This document shows, in pieces, positions 24,598 to 30,644 of a stretch of 45,122 nucleotides of DNA. The position numbers and the translations under genes are program-made. The DNA is from a virus. The stretch lies in the IMG/VR virus record IMGVR_UViG_3300025083_000071, positions 1 to 45,122 of that record, one strand, 5' to 3'. Within the stretch, counting starts at the first letter, position 1, and each line of letters begins with the position of its first letter. The notes under the pieces are model-generated. The model ran no database searches. It saw nothing but the letters and a program-made list of their open reading frames with translations, and was not told the DNA's origin.

Positions 24598-24840
24598 TTA
24601 ATACTCCTCTTGTACTAAGTCGTCTAGTTCTACGTCATTCTCACAGCTACCAAAGTCTAGCTTGGGTGCAGTGTAAAACATTATGCCTCCGTCAGGCCTC
24701 TCAACTGGGTTGCCATTGTCATCATGTACTGTGAACAGTACGTCCCACAATCTTATATCAGTAAAACCTTCTGGTATGCTAGGCTCATACCATACAAACT
24801 TACCGTTCTCATCTAGGTCGGGTACTCTATCTCCACTCAT
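24598..24840 (-). CDS. Hypothetical acidic protein (80 aa)
   Basis: It begins MSGDRVPDLDENGKFVWYEP and is rich in Asp/Glu and Pro with short strands; a DDNGNPVERPDGG turn region stands out. The acidic C-terminus (ENDVELDDLVQEEY) and low pI recall nucleic-acid mimics, but there is no direct support. Its start overlaps the Mom-like gene by 4 nt (ATGA), so the two are co-translated. Confidence 0.65.
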   Translation of the reverse strand: MSGDRVPDLDENGKFVWYEPSIPEGFTDIRLWDVLFTVHDDNGNPVERPDGGIMFYTAPKLDFGSCENDVELDDLVQEEY

Positions 24841-25469
24841 TGTATAATCTCCTTCTTTGGATATGATTCAGTGCCATAACGTAGGCACTTAGTTAGTAAT
24901 CTTTTGTCTTTCTTGTTGCCATGCATGTACACATAGCGATGCTTAGCTGATCTGTAAACACGCTTAGTCCTGTCACCTGCATGATGCCTAGGGTGCTTGC
25001 CGTTCACAGTAGCTATGTCAGTGCGAGGCTTGGTTGCACCAGTGTATAACCAATTAGTTGCTTGGTATACGTAGCCTACATGATCGTGTGCTGTATCAGC
25101 ATAGCTTACCAATACCTTAGGCTTAGGTAGTAATGCAATAGATCTAGCTACAAGTAAGCTTGCCTCGTTAGGTCTGTTGTTTACTAGCACTACTCTGTTG
25201 AGTTCAAGTACCTTAGACTTGTGTTCTTCACCACACACACCCTTGCACAACCAAGGCGAAGCAGGTGAACCGAATGTACATATACCTTGTAGACCATCTG
25301 TACCTCGATACAAACCGAAGGCATACGATACGGAAGGCATACGTCTGGCGTAGTGTACGTTGAGTATGAGATCCTTTGTGTCTTCGTATGCTATAGGTAT
25401 CACGAAATAATTGTGACTGTAGTGCATGTTATCTGGGCCAACTCCATGTAGCTTAATCAAGTTGCTCAC
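24837..25469 (-). CDS. Mom-like DNA adenine modification protein
   Basis: The 210-residue protein shows the block pattern I associate with phage Mu Mom and its relatives. These are GNAT-like enzymes that convert adenine in DNA to a methylcarbamoyl form and protect phage DNA from restriction. Seen here are FGLYRGTDGLQGICTFGSP, LELNRVVLVNNRPNEASLLV, a PKVLVSYADTAHDHVGYVYQ block and ATNWLYTGAT. The C-terminal ~50 residues are very basic (HRYVYMHGNKKDKRLLTK), fitting a DNA-binding tail. It overlaps its upstream neighbour by 17 nt. No companion Com-like regulator was identified. Confidence 0.65.
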   Translation of the reverse strand: MSNLIKLHGVGPDNMHYSHNYFVIPIAYEDTKDLILNVHYARRMPSVSYAFGLYRGTDGLQGICTFGSPASPWLCKGVCGEEHKSKVLELNRVVLVNNRPNEASLLVARSIALLPKPKVLVSYADTAHDHVGYVYQATNWLYTGATKPRTDIATVNGKHPRHHAGDRTKRVYRSAKHRYVYMHGNKKDKRLLTKCLRYGTESYPKKEIIQ

Positions 25470-25668
25470 TAATCATACGATTAACCTCCTCCACAGATTC
25501 TTCTACGTGCCAACCTCCATTGTTGTGTAGTCCATCCATGATCACAGTAGTAAGATCATTTTCTCTGTACTCATGTTCGTCTAACCTCTCATACACAGTA
25601 AAGTTTCCTTTGAGATACATGTGTAGAGGTGAACCTCCATGCTTATTCGTTAAGTGTAGCTTAATCAT
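25453..25668 (-). CDS. Hypothetical protein (71 aa)
   Basis: The product (MIKLHLTNKHGGSPLHMYLK...) starts beta-rich and ends in an acidic helix (EESVEEVNRMISEQLD). I see no motif. It overlaps the Mom-like gene by 17 nt and the gene before it by 4 nt, so it sits within the same translational unit. It may be a small partner of the modification gene by position only. Confidence 0.65.
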   Translation of the reverse strand: MIKLHLTNKHGGSPLHMYLKGNFTVYERLDEHEYRENDLTTVIMDGLHNNGGWHVEESVEEVNRMISEQLD

Positions 25669-25880
25669 CTTGTTGTCCTCTCTTTAACCCACAGCCTCTT
25701 AAGTTTATTTTGTTTACCTCCCTTAGCTCCAGTTATTTGTCTGTTCTTTTGTTGTGTCCACTGATCACCTTCCTTGTAGGTTCTCATGTTGAATACTTCA
25801 CGCATTCTTTTGTTCTCCTCTTGGCATACAGATGCATGAGCTAGTCTTAGTCTATCTTGTACATCTAAGTTAAGCTTCAT
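25665..25880 (-). CDS. Small basic protein (71 aa)
   Basis: The ATG at 25880 (MKLNLDVQDRLRLAHASVCQ) is preferred to an in-frame GTG three codons earlier, because GAGG lies just upstream of the ATG. The C-terminal half is strongly basic (ITGAKGGKQNKLKRLWVKER), consistent with nucleic-acid binding. Its start overlaps the end of the 58-residue gene upstream and its stop overlaps the next start by 4 nt. No family recognised. Confidence 0.6.
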   Translation of the reverse strand: MKLNLDVQDRLRLAHASVCQEENKRMREVFNMRTYKEGDQWTQQKNRQITGAKGGKQNKLKRLWVKERTTR

Positions 25881-26046
25881 CGTCCTCACCCTTCTTACCT
25901 ACTATGGCTATAGTATCTTTGTCAATCCGGTGGATAGCTACAGCCTCACAGAATAGTAGTTCTCCCTTGGTTTCTGTGTGTACTAGCACTCGATTGTCTA
26001 GCTGATAGTGTCTAAGCATGTGTATTATTAGTTCATTAACTGTCAT
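25870..26046 (-). CDS. Small protein, SH3-like or LSm-like beta pattern (58 aa)
   Basis: It starts at ATG 26046 with GGAGG 8 nt upstream. It begins with a helix (MTVNELIIHMLRHYQLDNRV), followed by alternating strands (VLVHTETKGELLFCEAVAIH, IDKDTIAIVG) and an acidic tail. The helix plus short strands with central K-G-E-L suggest a small beta-barrel, but I cannot name a family. It overlaps the next gene by 11 nt. Confidence 0.6.
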   Translation of the reverse strand: MTVNELIIHMLRHYQLDNRVLVHTETKGELLFCEAVAIHRIDKDTIAIVGKKGEDDEA

Positions 26047-26049
26047 CTG

Positions 26050-26298
26050 TTAGTCCTCCATTCCACTTACTACTATATAGATAGCATCTTTGTATGCCTT
26101 GGGTGACAGATCTAACTGCCGTAAACTATACAACGTATACAATAACTTATCAGTCAATGTTATGATCTTATGATACATAACTATGATAGCTTTACCAAAG
26201 TCTCTGTTGTACGTGTCTTCTAAGTAGAAGATCTTCTCATCTAACGCTTCGTTTAGATAGTTTACCATTACTTCATTTGTTGGTGTTATCATTTCCAT
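26050..26298 (-). CDS. Hypothetical helical protein (82 aa)
   Basis: The product (MEMITPTNEVMVNYLNEALDEK...) is predicted helical with many aromatic and hydrophobic residues (AIIVMYHKIITLTDKLLYTLY) but no clear membrane span. It shares one base with the preceding gene and is followed by a 3-nt gap. A run of similar small acidic or helical genes surrounds it. Function unknown. Confidence 0.6.
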   Translation of the reverse strand: MEMITPTNEVMVNYLNEALDEKIFYLEDTYNRDFGKAIIVMYHKIITLTDKLLYTLYSLRQLDLSPKAYKDAIYIVVSGMED

Positions 26299-26516
26299 TA
26301 GTCATTCTCCTCTTCATATTTAGCTAATGCACGTTCACAATCTTTGTGATCTACATACATTTCTATTTCTCTTTGATGACAGTAAGCCATAGCTGACAGT
26401 TCTCCGTCAACCATTTCTATATCTTCTATATCTATCTCCATCTCACCATAACCTAAGTCTAAGTAAACCCTAGTGTCTACGTGCTTACCATATTTTTGTC
26501 TAACTATTTCCAACAT
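26298..26516 (-). CDS. Hypothetical acidic protein (72 aa)
   Basis: A short mixed alpha/beta product. The middle (YLDLGYGEMEIDIEDIEMVD) is strongly acidic and the end (HKDCERALAKYEEEND) is helical. One-base overlaps with both neighbours put it in the packed early operon. No motif recognised. Confidence 0.6.
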   Translation of the reverse strand: MLEIVRQKYGKHVDTRVYLDLGYGEMEIDIEDIEMVDGELSAMAYCHQREIEMYVDHKDCERALAKYEEEND

Positions 26517-26737
26517 TATACCTCCTTTGCTTCCTTCAGTATGTACAGATGATTCTGTGCCTCTACTATATCTTCCTTAGTCCATAGCCTGTCATCAGCC
26601 CACTCCCTGTCATCTGCTGATGATCTGAGAGGATGGGTTACGTATACTTCATAGCCCTCTCTCAAACCTTGGGTTGCTACGTACATGTCATACGTTTGTA
26701 TCTCTTGTGTACCGTCGTCTTTGTCTACGATCTTCAT
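26516..26737 (-). CDS. Hypothetical protein (73 aa)
   Basis: The product starts MKIVDKDDGTQEIQTYDMYV, with short strands followed by a charged loop (SSADDREWADDRLWTKEDIV) containing two tryptophans, and ends in a helix. It lies one base after the HhH glycosylase-like gene and shares one base with the next. No family recognised. Confidence 0.6.
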   Translation of the reverse strand: MKIVDKDDGTQEIQTYDMYVATQGLREGYEVYVTHPLRSSADDREWADDRLWTKEDIVEAQNHLYILKEAKEV

Positions 26738-26738
26738 C

Positions 26739-27353
26739 TTATATCTCCATGATTGCTGTTACGTGATAGGCTGACACCGCATCACCTGTGGGTAGGGAAG
26801 CATTCATGCCACCCTTCTCTGCTACAAAGTTACACCACGTATCCCACCAATGCTTAGCACCTGACACCTGACACAACTCTATGTACTTGCGGATCTTCTT
26901 GAGCCTAAGCTCTGGCTTGATCGTCTTGCTTACTCGTAGTGCAGTCTCAGACATACCAAGCATACGCACGTTGTGCCTGTCGAGACACGCCACGTTGAAG
27001 CCACACATCTGAGCTATGAACCCTGCCTTGACCATGCCTATTGATGGTATCCGCATGAACAGATCCACTACGGCCTGACCTGCATCTACACTGTCCACAC
27101 CCATAGTCTCACGGATGTTTAGCATAAGGGCATGTAGTTCCTGCTTGTGTTGTTGAGCATACAGTATGCCCTTGGCCTTAGTGTCTGACACCCACTTAGA
27201 ATGGATGCCCTCCTTCTTGATAGACACACGTTGAGTGTGCACCCTAGATAAGGGCATGTTGATAGTGCATAGAGTAAACTCTATTGTGTCATACAAACCA
27301 TCGGGTGATGATATGCTATGTTTAGATATGATTGTGCAGTCACGCTGATACAT
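26739..27353 (-). CDS. HhH-GPD-like DNA glycosylase/AP lyase homologue
   Basis: The second half of this 204-residue protein resembles endonuclease III/Ogg1-type base excision enzymes. FMRIPSIGMVKAGFIAQMCG is a helix-hairpin-helix with Lys at the catalytic-lysine position (compare GVGRKTA). It is followed at the right distance by VACLDRHNVRML in place of the catalytic-Asp motif VDTHVxR. No iron-sulfur cysteine cluster is seen. The ATG at 27353 is chosen because GGAGA lies 8 nt upstream, as in four other operator-linked genes; an in-frame ATG at 27368 lies before that site. It has its own upstream palindrome (27375-27396). Confidence 0.6.
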   Translation of the reverse strand: MYQRDCTIISKHSISSPDGLYDTIEFTLCTINMPLSRVHTQRVSIKKEGIHSKWVSDTKAKGILYAQQHKQELHALMLNIRETMGVDSVDAGQAVVDLFMRIPSIGMVKAGFIAQMCGFNVACLDRHNVRMLGMSETALRVSKTIKPELRLKKIRKYIELCQVSGAKHWWDTWCNFVAEKGGMNASLPTGDAVSAYHVTAIMEI

Positions 27354-27374
27354 TGTGATAGTCTCCATTGTTGT

Positions 27375-27396
27375 GTCGTCGGACGATCCGACAACG
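27375..27396 (-). promoter_or_regulatory. Palindromic operator, copy 1
   Basis: On the minus strand CGTTGTCGGA-TC-GTCCGACGAC forms a near-perfect inverted repeat (core GTCGGA/TCCGAC). It lies 21 nt upstream of the ATG at 27353 and just before the shared leader AACAATGGAGA. Identical to copies 2, 3 and 4 over 22 nt. Confidence 0.85.
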
Positions 27397-27397
27397 A

Positions 27398-27574
27398 TTA
27401 CTTATATGTTAATATAAATTCTTTGAGGGTAGCATCATCGGCGTTGCGATAATATTCCCACATGTCATCCGCTACCAAGCGTCTGAGTACAGAATGATCT
27501 TGCTTGTTTACCCAGTCCATGATGACTTGCTCTACAAGATCTTCTTTCTCTTTTGTAATACCTATAGTACTCAT
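27398..27574 (-). CDS. Small acidic helical protein (58 aa)
   Basis: It starts at ATG 27574, with GGAGGGATTGACAA in front. The product begins MSTIGITKEKEDLVEQVIMD, is helical and acidic, and contains WVNKQDHSVL and WEYYRNADDATL. It ends 2 nt before the operator copy upstream of the HhH gene. The strong ribosome site and exact fit between neighbours support it. Function unknown. Confidence 0.65.
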   Translation of the reverse strand: MSTIGITKEKEDLVEQVIMDWVNKQDHSVLRRLVADDMWEYYRNADDATLKEFILTYK

Positions 27575-27587
27575 TTGTCAATCCCTC

Positions 27588-27791
27588 CTACTGCCAATGG
27601 TGTGTCCAGTGGTAGTCGAGTATAGCTTCCATAGCTTTATCCCAACCTGTTACGTCATGCATAGTGAAGCAGTCACAGTTGTACTTCTCTCTAAACCTAT
27701 GGTCATTCTCGAATACATTGAAGGTAGCTTTGCCATTCCATGTGTATGCGTGATCGCCTATTAATATCTCTACGTCTAATGGTTTAATCAT
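27588..27791 (-). CDS. Hypothetical protein (67 aa)
   Basis: The product MIKPLDVEILIGDHAYTWNG is followed by a Phe/His/Asp-rich middle with two cysteines (CDCF) and a His/Trp-rich end (DYHWTHHWQ). The His-rich tail could bind metal, but no family is recognised. AGGAG precedes the ATG. Confidence 0.6.
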   Translation of the reverse strand: MIKPLDVEILIGDHAYTWNGKATFNVFENDHRFREKYNCDCFTMHDVTGWDKAMEAILDYHWTHHWQ

Positions 27792-27793
27792 TT

Positions 27794-27928
27794 CTATTCT
27801 CCTTTAGGTAAATATTCACTGATTGCATAGTGAGGTAGATATTTCAGCAACTCATAGAGTGCTGTGTAATCATCAAACTTTATATCTTCTTTGATTTGAT
27901 CCAACACTTTAATTCTTTGTGTGTGCAT
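27794..27928 (-). CDS. Small helical protein (44 aa) with duplicated leader
   Basis: I start it at ATG 27928 (MHTQRIKVLDQIKEDIKFDD); a longer frame reads back through the zinc-ribbon gene and is unlikely. Its ribosome-binding leader is a 29-bp copy of its own codons ~7-16: the same sequence occurs once upstream of the ATG and once inside the gene. It is helical with a Tyr/Leu-rich second half. Function unknown. Confidence 0.55.
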   Translation of the reverse strand: MHTQRIKVLDQIKEDIKFDDYTALYELLKYLPHYAISEYLPKGE

Positions 27929-27956
27929 TATATCTTCTTTGATTTGATCCAACACT
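27880..27956. repeat. Perfect 29-bp direct repeat spanning a leader and its gene
   Basis: Copies at 27880-27908 (coding) and 27928-27956 (leader) are identical and offset by 48 bp. The leader copy begins at the start codon, covers the whole gap to the upstream gene and ends inside its stop codon. Confidence 0.9.
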
Positions 27957-28152
27957 ATTCTTCTCCTATTTCTTTTAAGTAATGGTACAGGTAGTACTCC
28001 GGTATCTCTACCGTTGTACTCCTGTAGTCGCACTCCAAACATCTGCGGCTTCGTCGCCTCGTTAGAATGCTATTCCTAGTTAAGTGTTCTCGTGTCTCGT
28101 ACACCTTCATCTTCTTGATGCACGTAGGACACACTTCTACTACGTGTTCCAT
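27955..28152 (-). CDS. NrdR-like zinc ribbon without ATP-cone
   Basis: The ~65-residue protein (MEHVVEVCPTCIKKMKVYET) has CPTC and CLEC cysteine pairs with VYETRE between them and LTRRRSRRCLECDYRSTTVE around the second pair. This closely follows the N-terminal DNA-binding ribbon of NrdR, where V-x-(D/E)-(S/T)-R and R-R-R-R-x-C-x-x-C-x-x-R-(F)-T-T-x-E are diagnostic. NrdR represses ribonucleotide reductase genes through an ATP-cone that is missing here. The phage carries its own nrdJ. ATG 28152 is 1 nt after the upstream stop; an upstream TTG is less likely. Confidence 0.6.
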   Translation of the reverse strand: MEHVVEVCPTCIKKMKVYETREHLTRNSILTRRRSRRCLECDYRSTTVEIPEYYLYHYLKEIGEE

Positions 28153-28153
28153 A

Positions 28154-28498
28154 CTAGAAGTTACCAAACTCTATGTTTCTAGCTACAACCCTACCATCAT
28201 TCTTAATGTGACCGTTGCTTATGTCTATGATGTAGTGTCCGTTGTCCCACTCTTCTTTGTACTTCTCCATAGCAGGACGTACACCTACAGACAGACCACC
28301 TTCCACCTTGCTACAGATGTGAGCTATCAGTCTGGCTGTAGCATAGCTAACATCAGACTTACGCATTTTAGATGATGCACCTCTTACGAGTTGTGTCACA
28401 GTGTTGGGGCTACCATTCCAGTGTAGGTATATGTAGCACTCTGACTCCTTGCCTGTGTAGTTGTCGCTTATTACTTCAAGTGTTGCTCTGTTTCCCAT
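28154..28498 (-). CDS. Hypothetical protein (114 aa)
   Basis: It begins MGNRATLEVISDNYTGKESE, a beta-rich start, then YIYLHWNGSP, a helix containing the only cysteine of the C-terminal half (ARLIAHICSKVEGG), and strands at the end (HYIIDISNGHIKNDGRVVAR). The pattern suggests a compact alpha/beta enzyme or binding domain, but I cannot name it. It shares one base with the operator-linked gene upstream. Confidence 0.65.
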   Translation of the reverse strand: MGNRATLEVISDNYTGKESECYIYLHWNGSPNTVTQLVRGASSKMRKSDVSYATARLIAHICSKVEGGLSVGVRPAMEKYKEEWDNGHYIIDISNGHIKNDGRVVARNIEFGNF

Positions 28499-28761
28499 TA
28501 GTTATCTCCTCTATATCCTGCAGGTAAAGTTGGATCTAAGTGATCCTTGATGATAGTCTCCATGTCCTCGATAGCTTTGTCTATCTCGGTACGCTTGTAC
28601 TTCACGCCACTAATCTGTGAAGCTTTAGACATTAGTTTAGTCTTAGTCAGATGACGTGCCGGCTTGAGGCCAATACGTATCATCTTAAGTGCCGCTTTGA
28701 GGAACACGGCTTGCACCTCATCACGTCCCGGATCTTCTATTGTAAAGTGTGTGTCTTTCAT
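28498..28761 (-). CDS. Hypothetical basic helical protein (87 aa), operator-linked
   Basis: The product has an acidic N-terminus (MKDTHFTIEDPGRDEVQAVF) and a basic helical middle (GLKPARHLTKTKLMSKASQI). Its leader contains the palindrome at 28787-28808 and the shared AACAATAGGAGATTAA element immediately before the ATG. It may bind nucleic acid. No family recognised. Confidence 0.65.
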   Translation of the reverse strand: MKDTHFTIEDPGRDEVQAVFLKAALKMIRIGLKPARHLTKTKLMSKASQISGVKYKRTEIDKAIEDMETIIKDHLDPTLPAGYRGDN

Positions 28762-28786
28762 TGCTTAATCTCCTATTGTTTGTGTC

Positions 28787-28808
28787 GTCGTCGGACGATC
28801 CGACAACG
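28787..28808 (-). promoter_or_regulatory. Palindromic operator, copy 2
   Basis: The same 22-nt palindrome as copy 1, 25 nt upstream of the ATG at 28761. Upstream on the minus strand is TAGTATAACTAAT, a possible -10 region. Confidence 0.85.
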
Positions 28809-28818
28809 ATTAGTTATA

Positions 28819-29133
28819 CTAAACCCATTCAGTTAGTTCTACCCCATCAGGTACAGTAATGCCGTACTGTTCTTCGAACAGAGGGTCAGCTTGCTTGAGT
28901 GTCATACCTTCTAACAAATCACGTATGTAACTGTCACCCATGTCAAAAGATCCATACGTATGGTCAGACCTAACAGCCACAAACCATTTAGCATATGGGT
29001 TCTTCTGTTCTCTGTCAGGTTTTTGGTACGTCTTGAGCAATCGTACCTCAGTGTCACCGAATGCACCGAAGCCCTGCCATACAGCGTAAGGGTTCTCTTT
29101 AGTGCGTGATCTTCCTAGTAAATTCTTAGTCAT
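28819..29133 (-). CDS. Hypothetical protein (104 aa)
   Basis: The product (MTKNLLGRSRTKENPYAVWQ) is rich in Tyr, Trp and Gly (GFGAFGDTEVRLLKTYQK, AKWFVAVRSDHTYGS), suggesting a beta-rich single domain. It ends 10 bp before operator copy 2 and overlaps the next upstream gene by 8 nt. No family recognised. Confidence 0.65.
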   Translation of the reverse strand: MTKNLLGRSRTKENPYAVWQGFGAFGDTEVRLLKTYQKPDREQKNPYAKWFVAVRSDHTYGSFDMGDSYIRDLLEGMTLKQADPLFEEQYGITVPDGVELTEWV

Positions 29134-29311
29134 TCTTCATCTCCTTCAAGTGTTTCATAGTTATTTTACAAGCCAAGTTCCAAGCCATCATAGAATAGGT
29201 GTAAGCTACAATTCTTTGTTCCGTACTCAGCCTATCTATGATAGCTATAAAATCCTCCATGCTATCTGGTGTATGTACCAATCCAGTTGGTTCAATAGGG
29301 TTATTCATCAT
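29126..29311 (-). CDS. Hypothetical helical protein (61 aa), operator-linked
   Basis: Tandem ATGs (29311, 29308) follow CGGAGACTA; the second has the better ribosome spacing. The product is helical (SMEDFIAIIDRLSTEQRIVA then YTYSMMAWNLACKITMKHLK). Operator copy 3 lies 17 nt upstream within the shared leader ACTAACAACGGAGA. Function unknown. Confidence 0.65.
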   Translation of the reverse strand: MMNNPIEPTGLVHTPDSMEDFIAIIDRLSTEQRIVAYTYSMMAWNLACKITMKHLKEMKND

Positions 29312-29504
29312 TAGTCTCCGTTGTTAGTGTCGTCGGACGATCCGACAACGATTTAATATTTGTCCTACTATCAAGGCCGATCCCATCTCGTTTGTCAATG
29401 GATCTGGTTCTATTCATCGACAACATCTGCCTATGCCATGTGCTACGCCATCGCTTGTCGCCACGTCTGGCTAGTCGGTCACGTTTTGACACCCCATACG
29501 TCAT
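29301..29504 (-). CDS. Small basic protein (67 aa) spanning operator copy 3
   Basis: It starts at ATG 29504, overlapping the upstream TGA by 4 nt, with AAGGA ahead of it. The product is very Arg-rich (KRDRLARRGDKRWRSTWHRQ), as in nucleic-acid-binding peptides. Its 3' end runs through the palindrome at 29329-29350 and overlaps the start of the next gene. The operator would therefore lie inside coding sequence, unlike the other four copies, which makes the gene less certain. Confidence 0.45.
   Translation of the reverse strand: MTYGVSKRDRLARRGDKRWRSTWHRQMLSMNRTRSIDKRDGIGLDSRTNIKSLSDRPTTLTTETNDE
29329..29350 (-). promoter_or_regulatory. Palindromic operator, copy 3
   Basis: The same 22-nt palindrome as copies 1 and 2, 17 nt upstream of ATG 29311 and followed by ACTAACAACGGAGA. 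Confidence 0.85.
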
Positions 29505-29803
29505 GATAGATCCTTATATTTAATGAAGCGAGGGAAGGCCGCTTTGTAAACACCTTGCATTCTGTAATACTTTTCATTGTCTTTCCAATGCTTGTAAGCA
29601 CCTGCCTCTATGTCAAATGTCATCACATCACGTAGGCCATACTTCACACCTAAGAAGAAAGCATTAAAGCATTTGTAATTGTAGTGATACTTGTACTTTT
29701 CAAAGCTTTCATCTGTCTCCCCATCAATCTTATAAAATCCTGCTTGGATGTGATTAAAGATAGACCCCATGTCTTGAACAAATTGTTCATCTCCTATTCG
29801 CAT
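29501..29803 (-). CDS. Hypothetical aromatic-rich protein (100 aa), operator-linked
   Basis: The product (MRIGDEQFVQDMGSIFNHIQ) is dense in Phe, Tyr and Lys (YKYHYNYKCFNAFFLGVKYG, DNEKYYRMQGVYKAAFPRF). Its leader has palindrome copy 4 and the shared AATAGGAGATTAAA before the ATG. No motif recognised; the aromatic density suggests a small globular binding protein. Confidence 0.65.
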   Translation of the reverse strand: MRIGDEQFVQDMGSIFNHIQAGFYKIDGETDESFEKYKYHYNYKCFNAFFLGVKYGLRDVMTFDIEAGAYKHWKDNEKYYRMQGVYKAAFPRFIKYKDLS

Positions 29804-29832
29804 TTTAATCTCCTATTTAACTACGTTAAGTC

Positions 29833-29854
29833 GTCGTCGGACGATCCGACAACG
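29833..29854 (-). promoter_or_regulatory. Palindromic operator, copy 4
   Basis: The same 22-nt palindrome, 29 nt upstream of ATG 29803. It lies just after the terminator of the first leftward gene, so transcripts of the following genes could start here. Confidence 0.85.
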
Positions 29855-29860
29855 TTCTAC

Positions 29861-29899
29861 TGTTTGTATTACAAACAAAAACAAGCCCCGTAGGGCTTG
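29861..29899 (-). terminator. Rho-independent terminator after first leftward gene
   Basis: On the minus strand CAAGCCC-TACG-GGGCTTG (29882-29899) is followed directly by TTTTTGTTTGT, a classic stem and U-tract. An additional small inverted repeat, TGTTTGT/ACAAACA, lies at 29861-29877. Confidence 0.75.
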
Positions 29900-29915
29900 C
29901 AATAAGATTGTGAAG

Positions 29916-29933
29916 TAAGCCCCGAAGGGCTTA
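29916..29933 (-). terminator. Second stem-loop with UUCG tetraloop
   Basis: On the minus strand TAAGCCC-TTCG-GGGCTTA forms a perfect 7-bp stem with a UUCG loop 2 nt after the stop of the 197-residue gene. It lacks its own U-tract. The stem is nearly the same as the terminator 17 nt further on, forming a tandem pair that may also protect the mRNA 3' end. Confidence 0.65.
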
Positions 29934-29935
29934 AG

Positions 29936-30529
29936 TTATGATTTCTTGTAGAGCTTTGTAAGCTCTTTAGTGAATGTAGCTTTGCTAAACCCTGCCTCGG
30001 TCATGATCTGATGTACTAGCTTTGCTAGGTCAAGTTCAGTCTTAGGTTTTGGTATAGCTTTGCTATTGTCTTGCTTCGGTTCAGCTTTAGCTGTTGAAGC
30101 TTTCTTTCCTTTGGAAACATTACCTGCTGAACCAACCTTAGTCTTGGGTTGGTCAGAAGCTTTGACCCTCTTTCTGATAGCTGATACTCCTAGAGTATCG
30201 AAGAGGCCGTTCTTGTTTAACTTCTGGATCTTGATCCAGTTAGCGGCGATGAAGATCGTATCCGATCTGTCTTGCTTTGATATTCCAGCTAAAGCTGAAG
30301 CGGCTATAGCCTTACCGAAAGATATATTATCTTTATGCAAACTACGAACTTGTAACAGTATGTTACCCAATTCTCTGTAGTAGTCCAGTTGTTGCTCTTG
30401 CAACAAGTATAACTTGTCATAGATCTTTGCGCCATGATCAAGAGCTTCAGTTATACTGAAGGTACTTTTACCCAGTTTCACTGTACCTGAAACTTCGATT
30501 TGTGCTTTTAACTTCGTTACATTAGTCAT
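29936..30529 (-). CDS. Putative DNA-binding regulator, first leftward gene (197 aa)
   Basis: The N-terminal ~130 residues are helical (AKIYDKLYLLQEQQLDYYRE, LGNILLQVRS, FGKAIAASALAGISKQDRSD) and end in LGVSAIRKRVKA. The layout weakly resembles DUF3102/KfrA-like DNA-binding proteins. A Lys/Ala/Pro-rich linker (~130-165) then leads to a short helical C-terminal domain. It is the first gene of the leftward block, followed by a strong double terminator, and has the shared leader ACTAACAATCGGAGATTGAT; a variant palindrome lies 115 nt upstream. These facts make it the best candidate for the protein that binds the palindromes, but that is inference. Confidence 0.5.
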   Translation of the reverse strand: MTNVTKLKAQIEVSGTVKLGKSTFSITEALDHGAKIYDKLYLLQEQQLDYYRELGNILLQVRSLHKDNISFGKAIAASALAGISKQDRSDTIFIAANWIKIQKLNKNGLFDTLGVSAIRKRVKASDQPKTKVGSAGNVSKGKKASTAKAEPKQDNSKAIPKPKTELDLAKLVHQIMTEAGFSKATFTKELTKLYKKS

Positions 30530-30599
30530 ATCAATCTCCGATTGTTAGTTGGCTTGATTGCCGATTTGATGAGACCAATAGGACAGATGCCAAACAAAT

Positions 30600-30605
30600 T
30601 GTCAA
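30600..30605 (-). promoter_or_regulatory. Possible leftward -35 element
   Basis: A perfect TTGACA on the minus strand, 71 nt upstream of the 197-residue gene's ATG. The expected -10 position holds only CCTATTGG, a poor match, so it may need an activator. The variant palindrome lies about 40 bp further upstream. Confidence 0.35.
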
Positions 30606-30644
30606 CAACTTTTGGTGTGCATTATGCGCAAGGAAAAGCGGAGA

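Noticed and set aside
29861-29933. Repeated AAGCCC/GGGCTT stems considered as a short CRISPR-like repeat
   Set aside because: There are only two copies, they form perfect hairpins and one is followed by a U-tract at a gene end, so terminators explain them.
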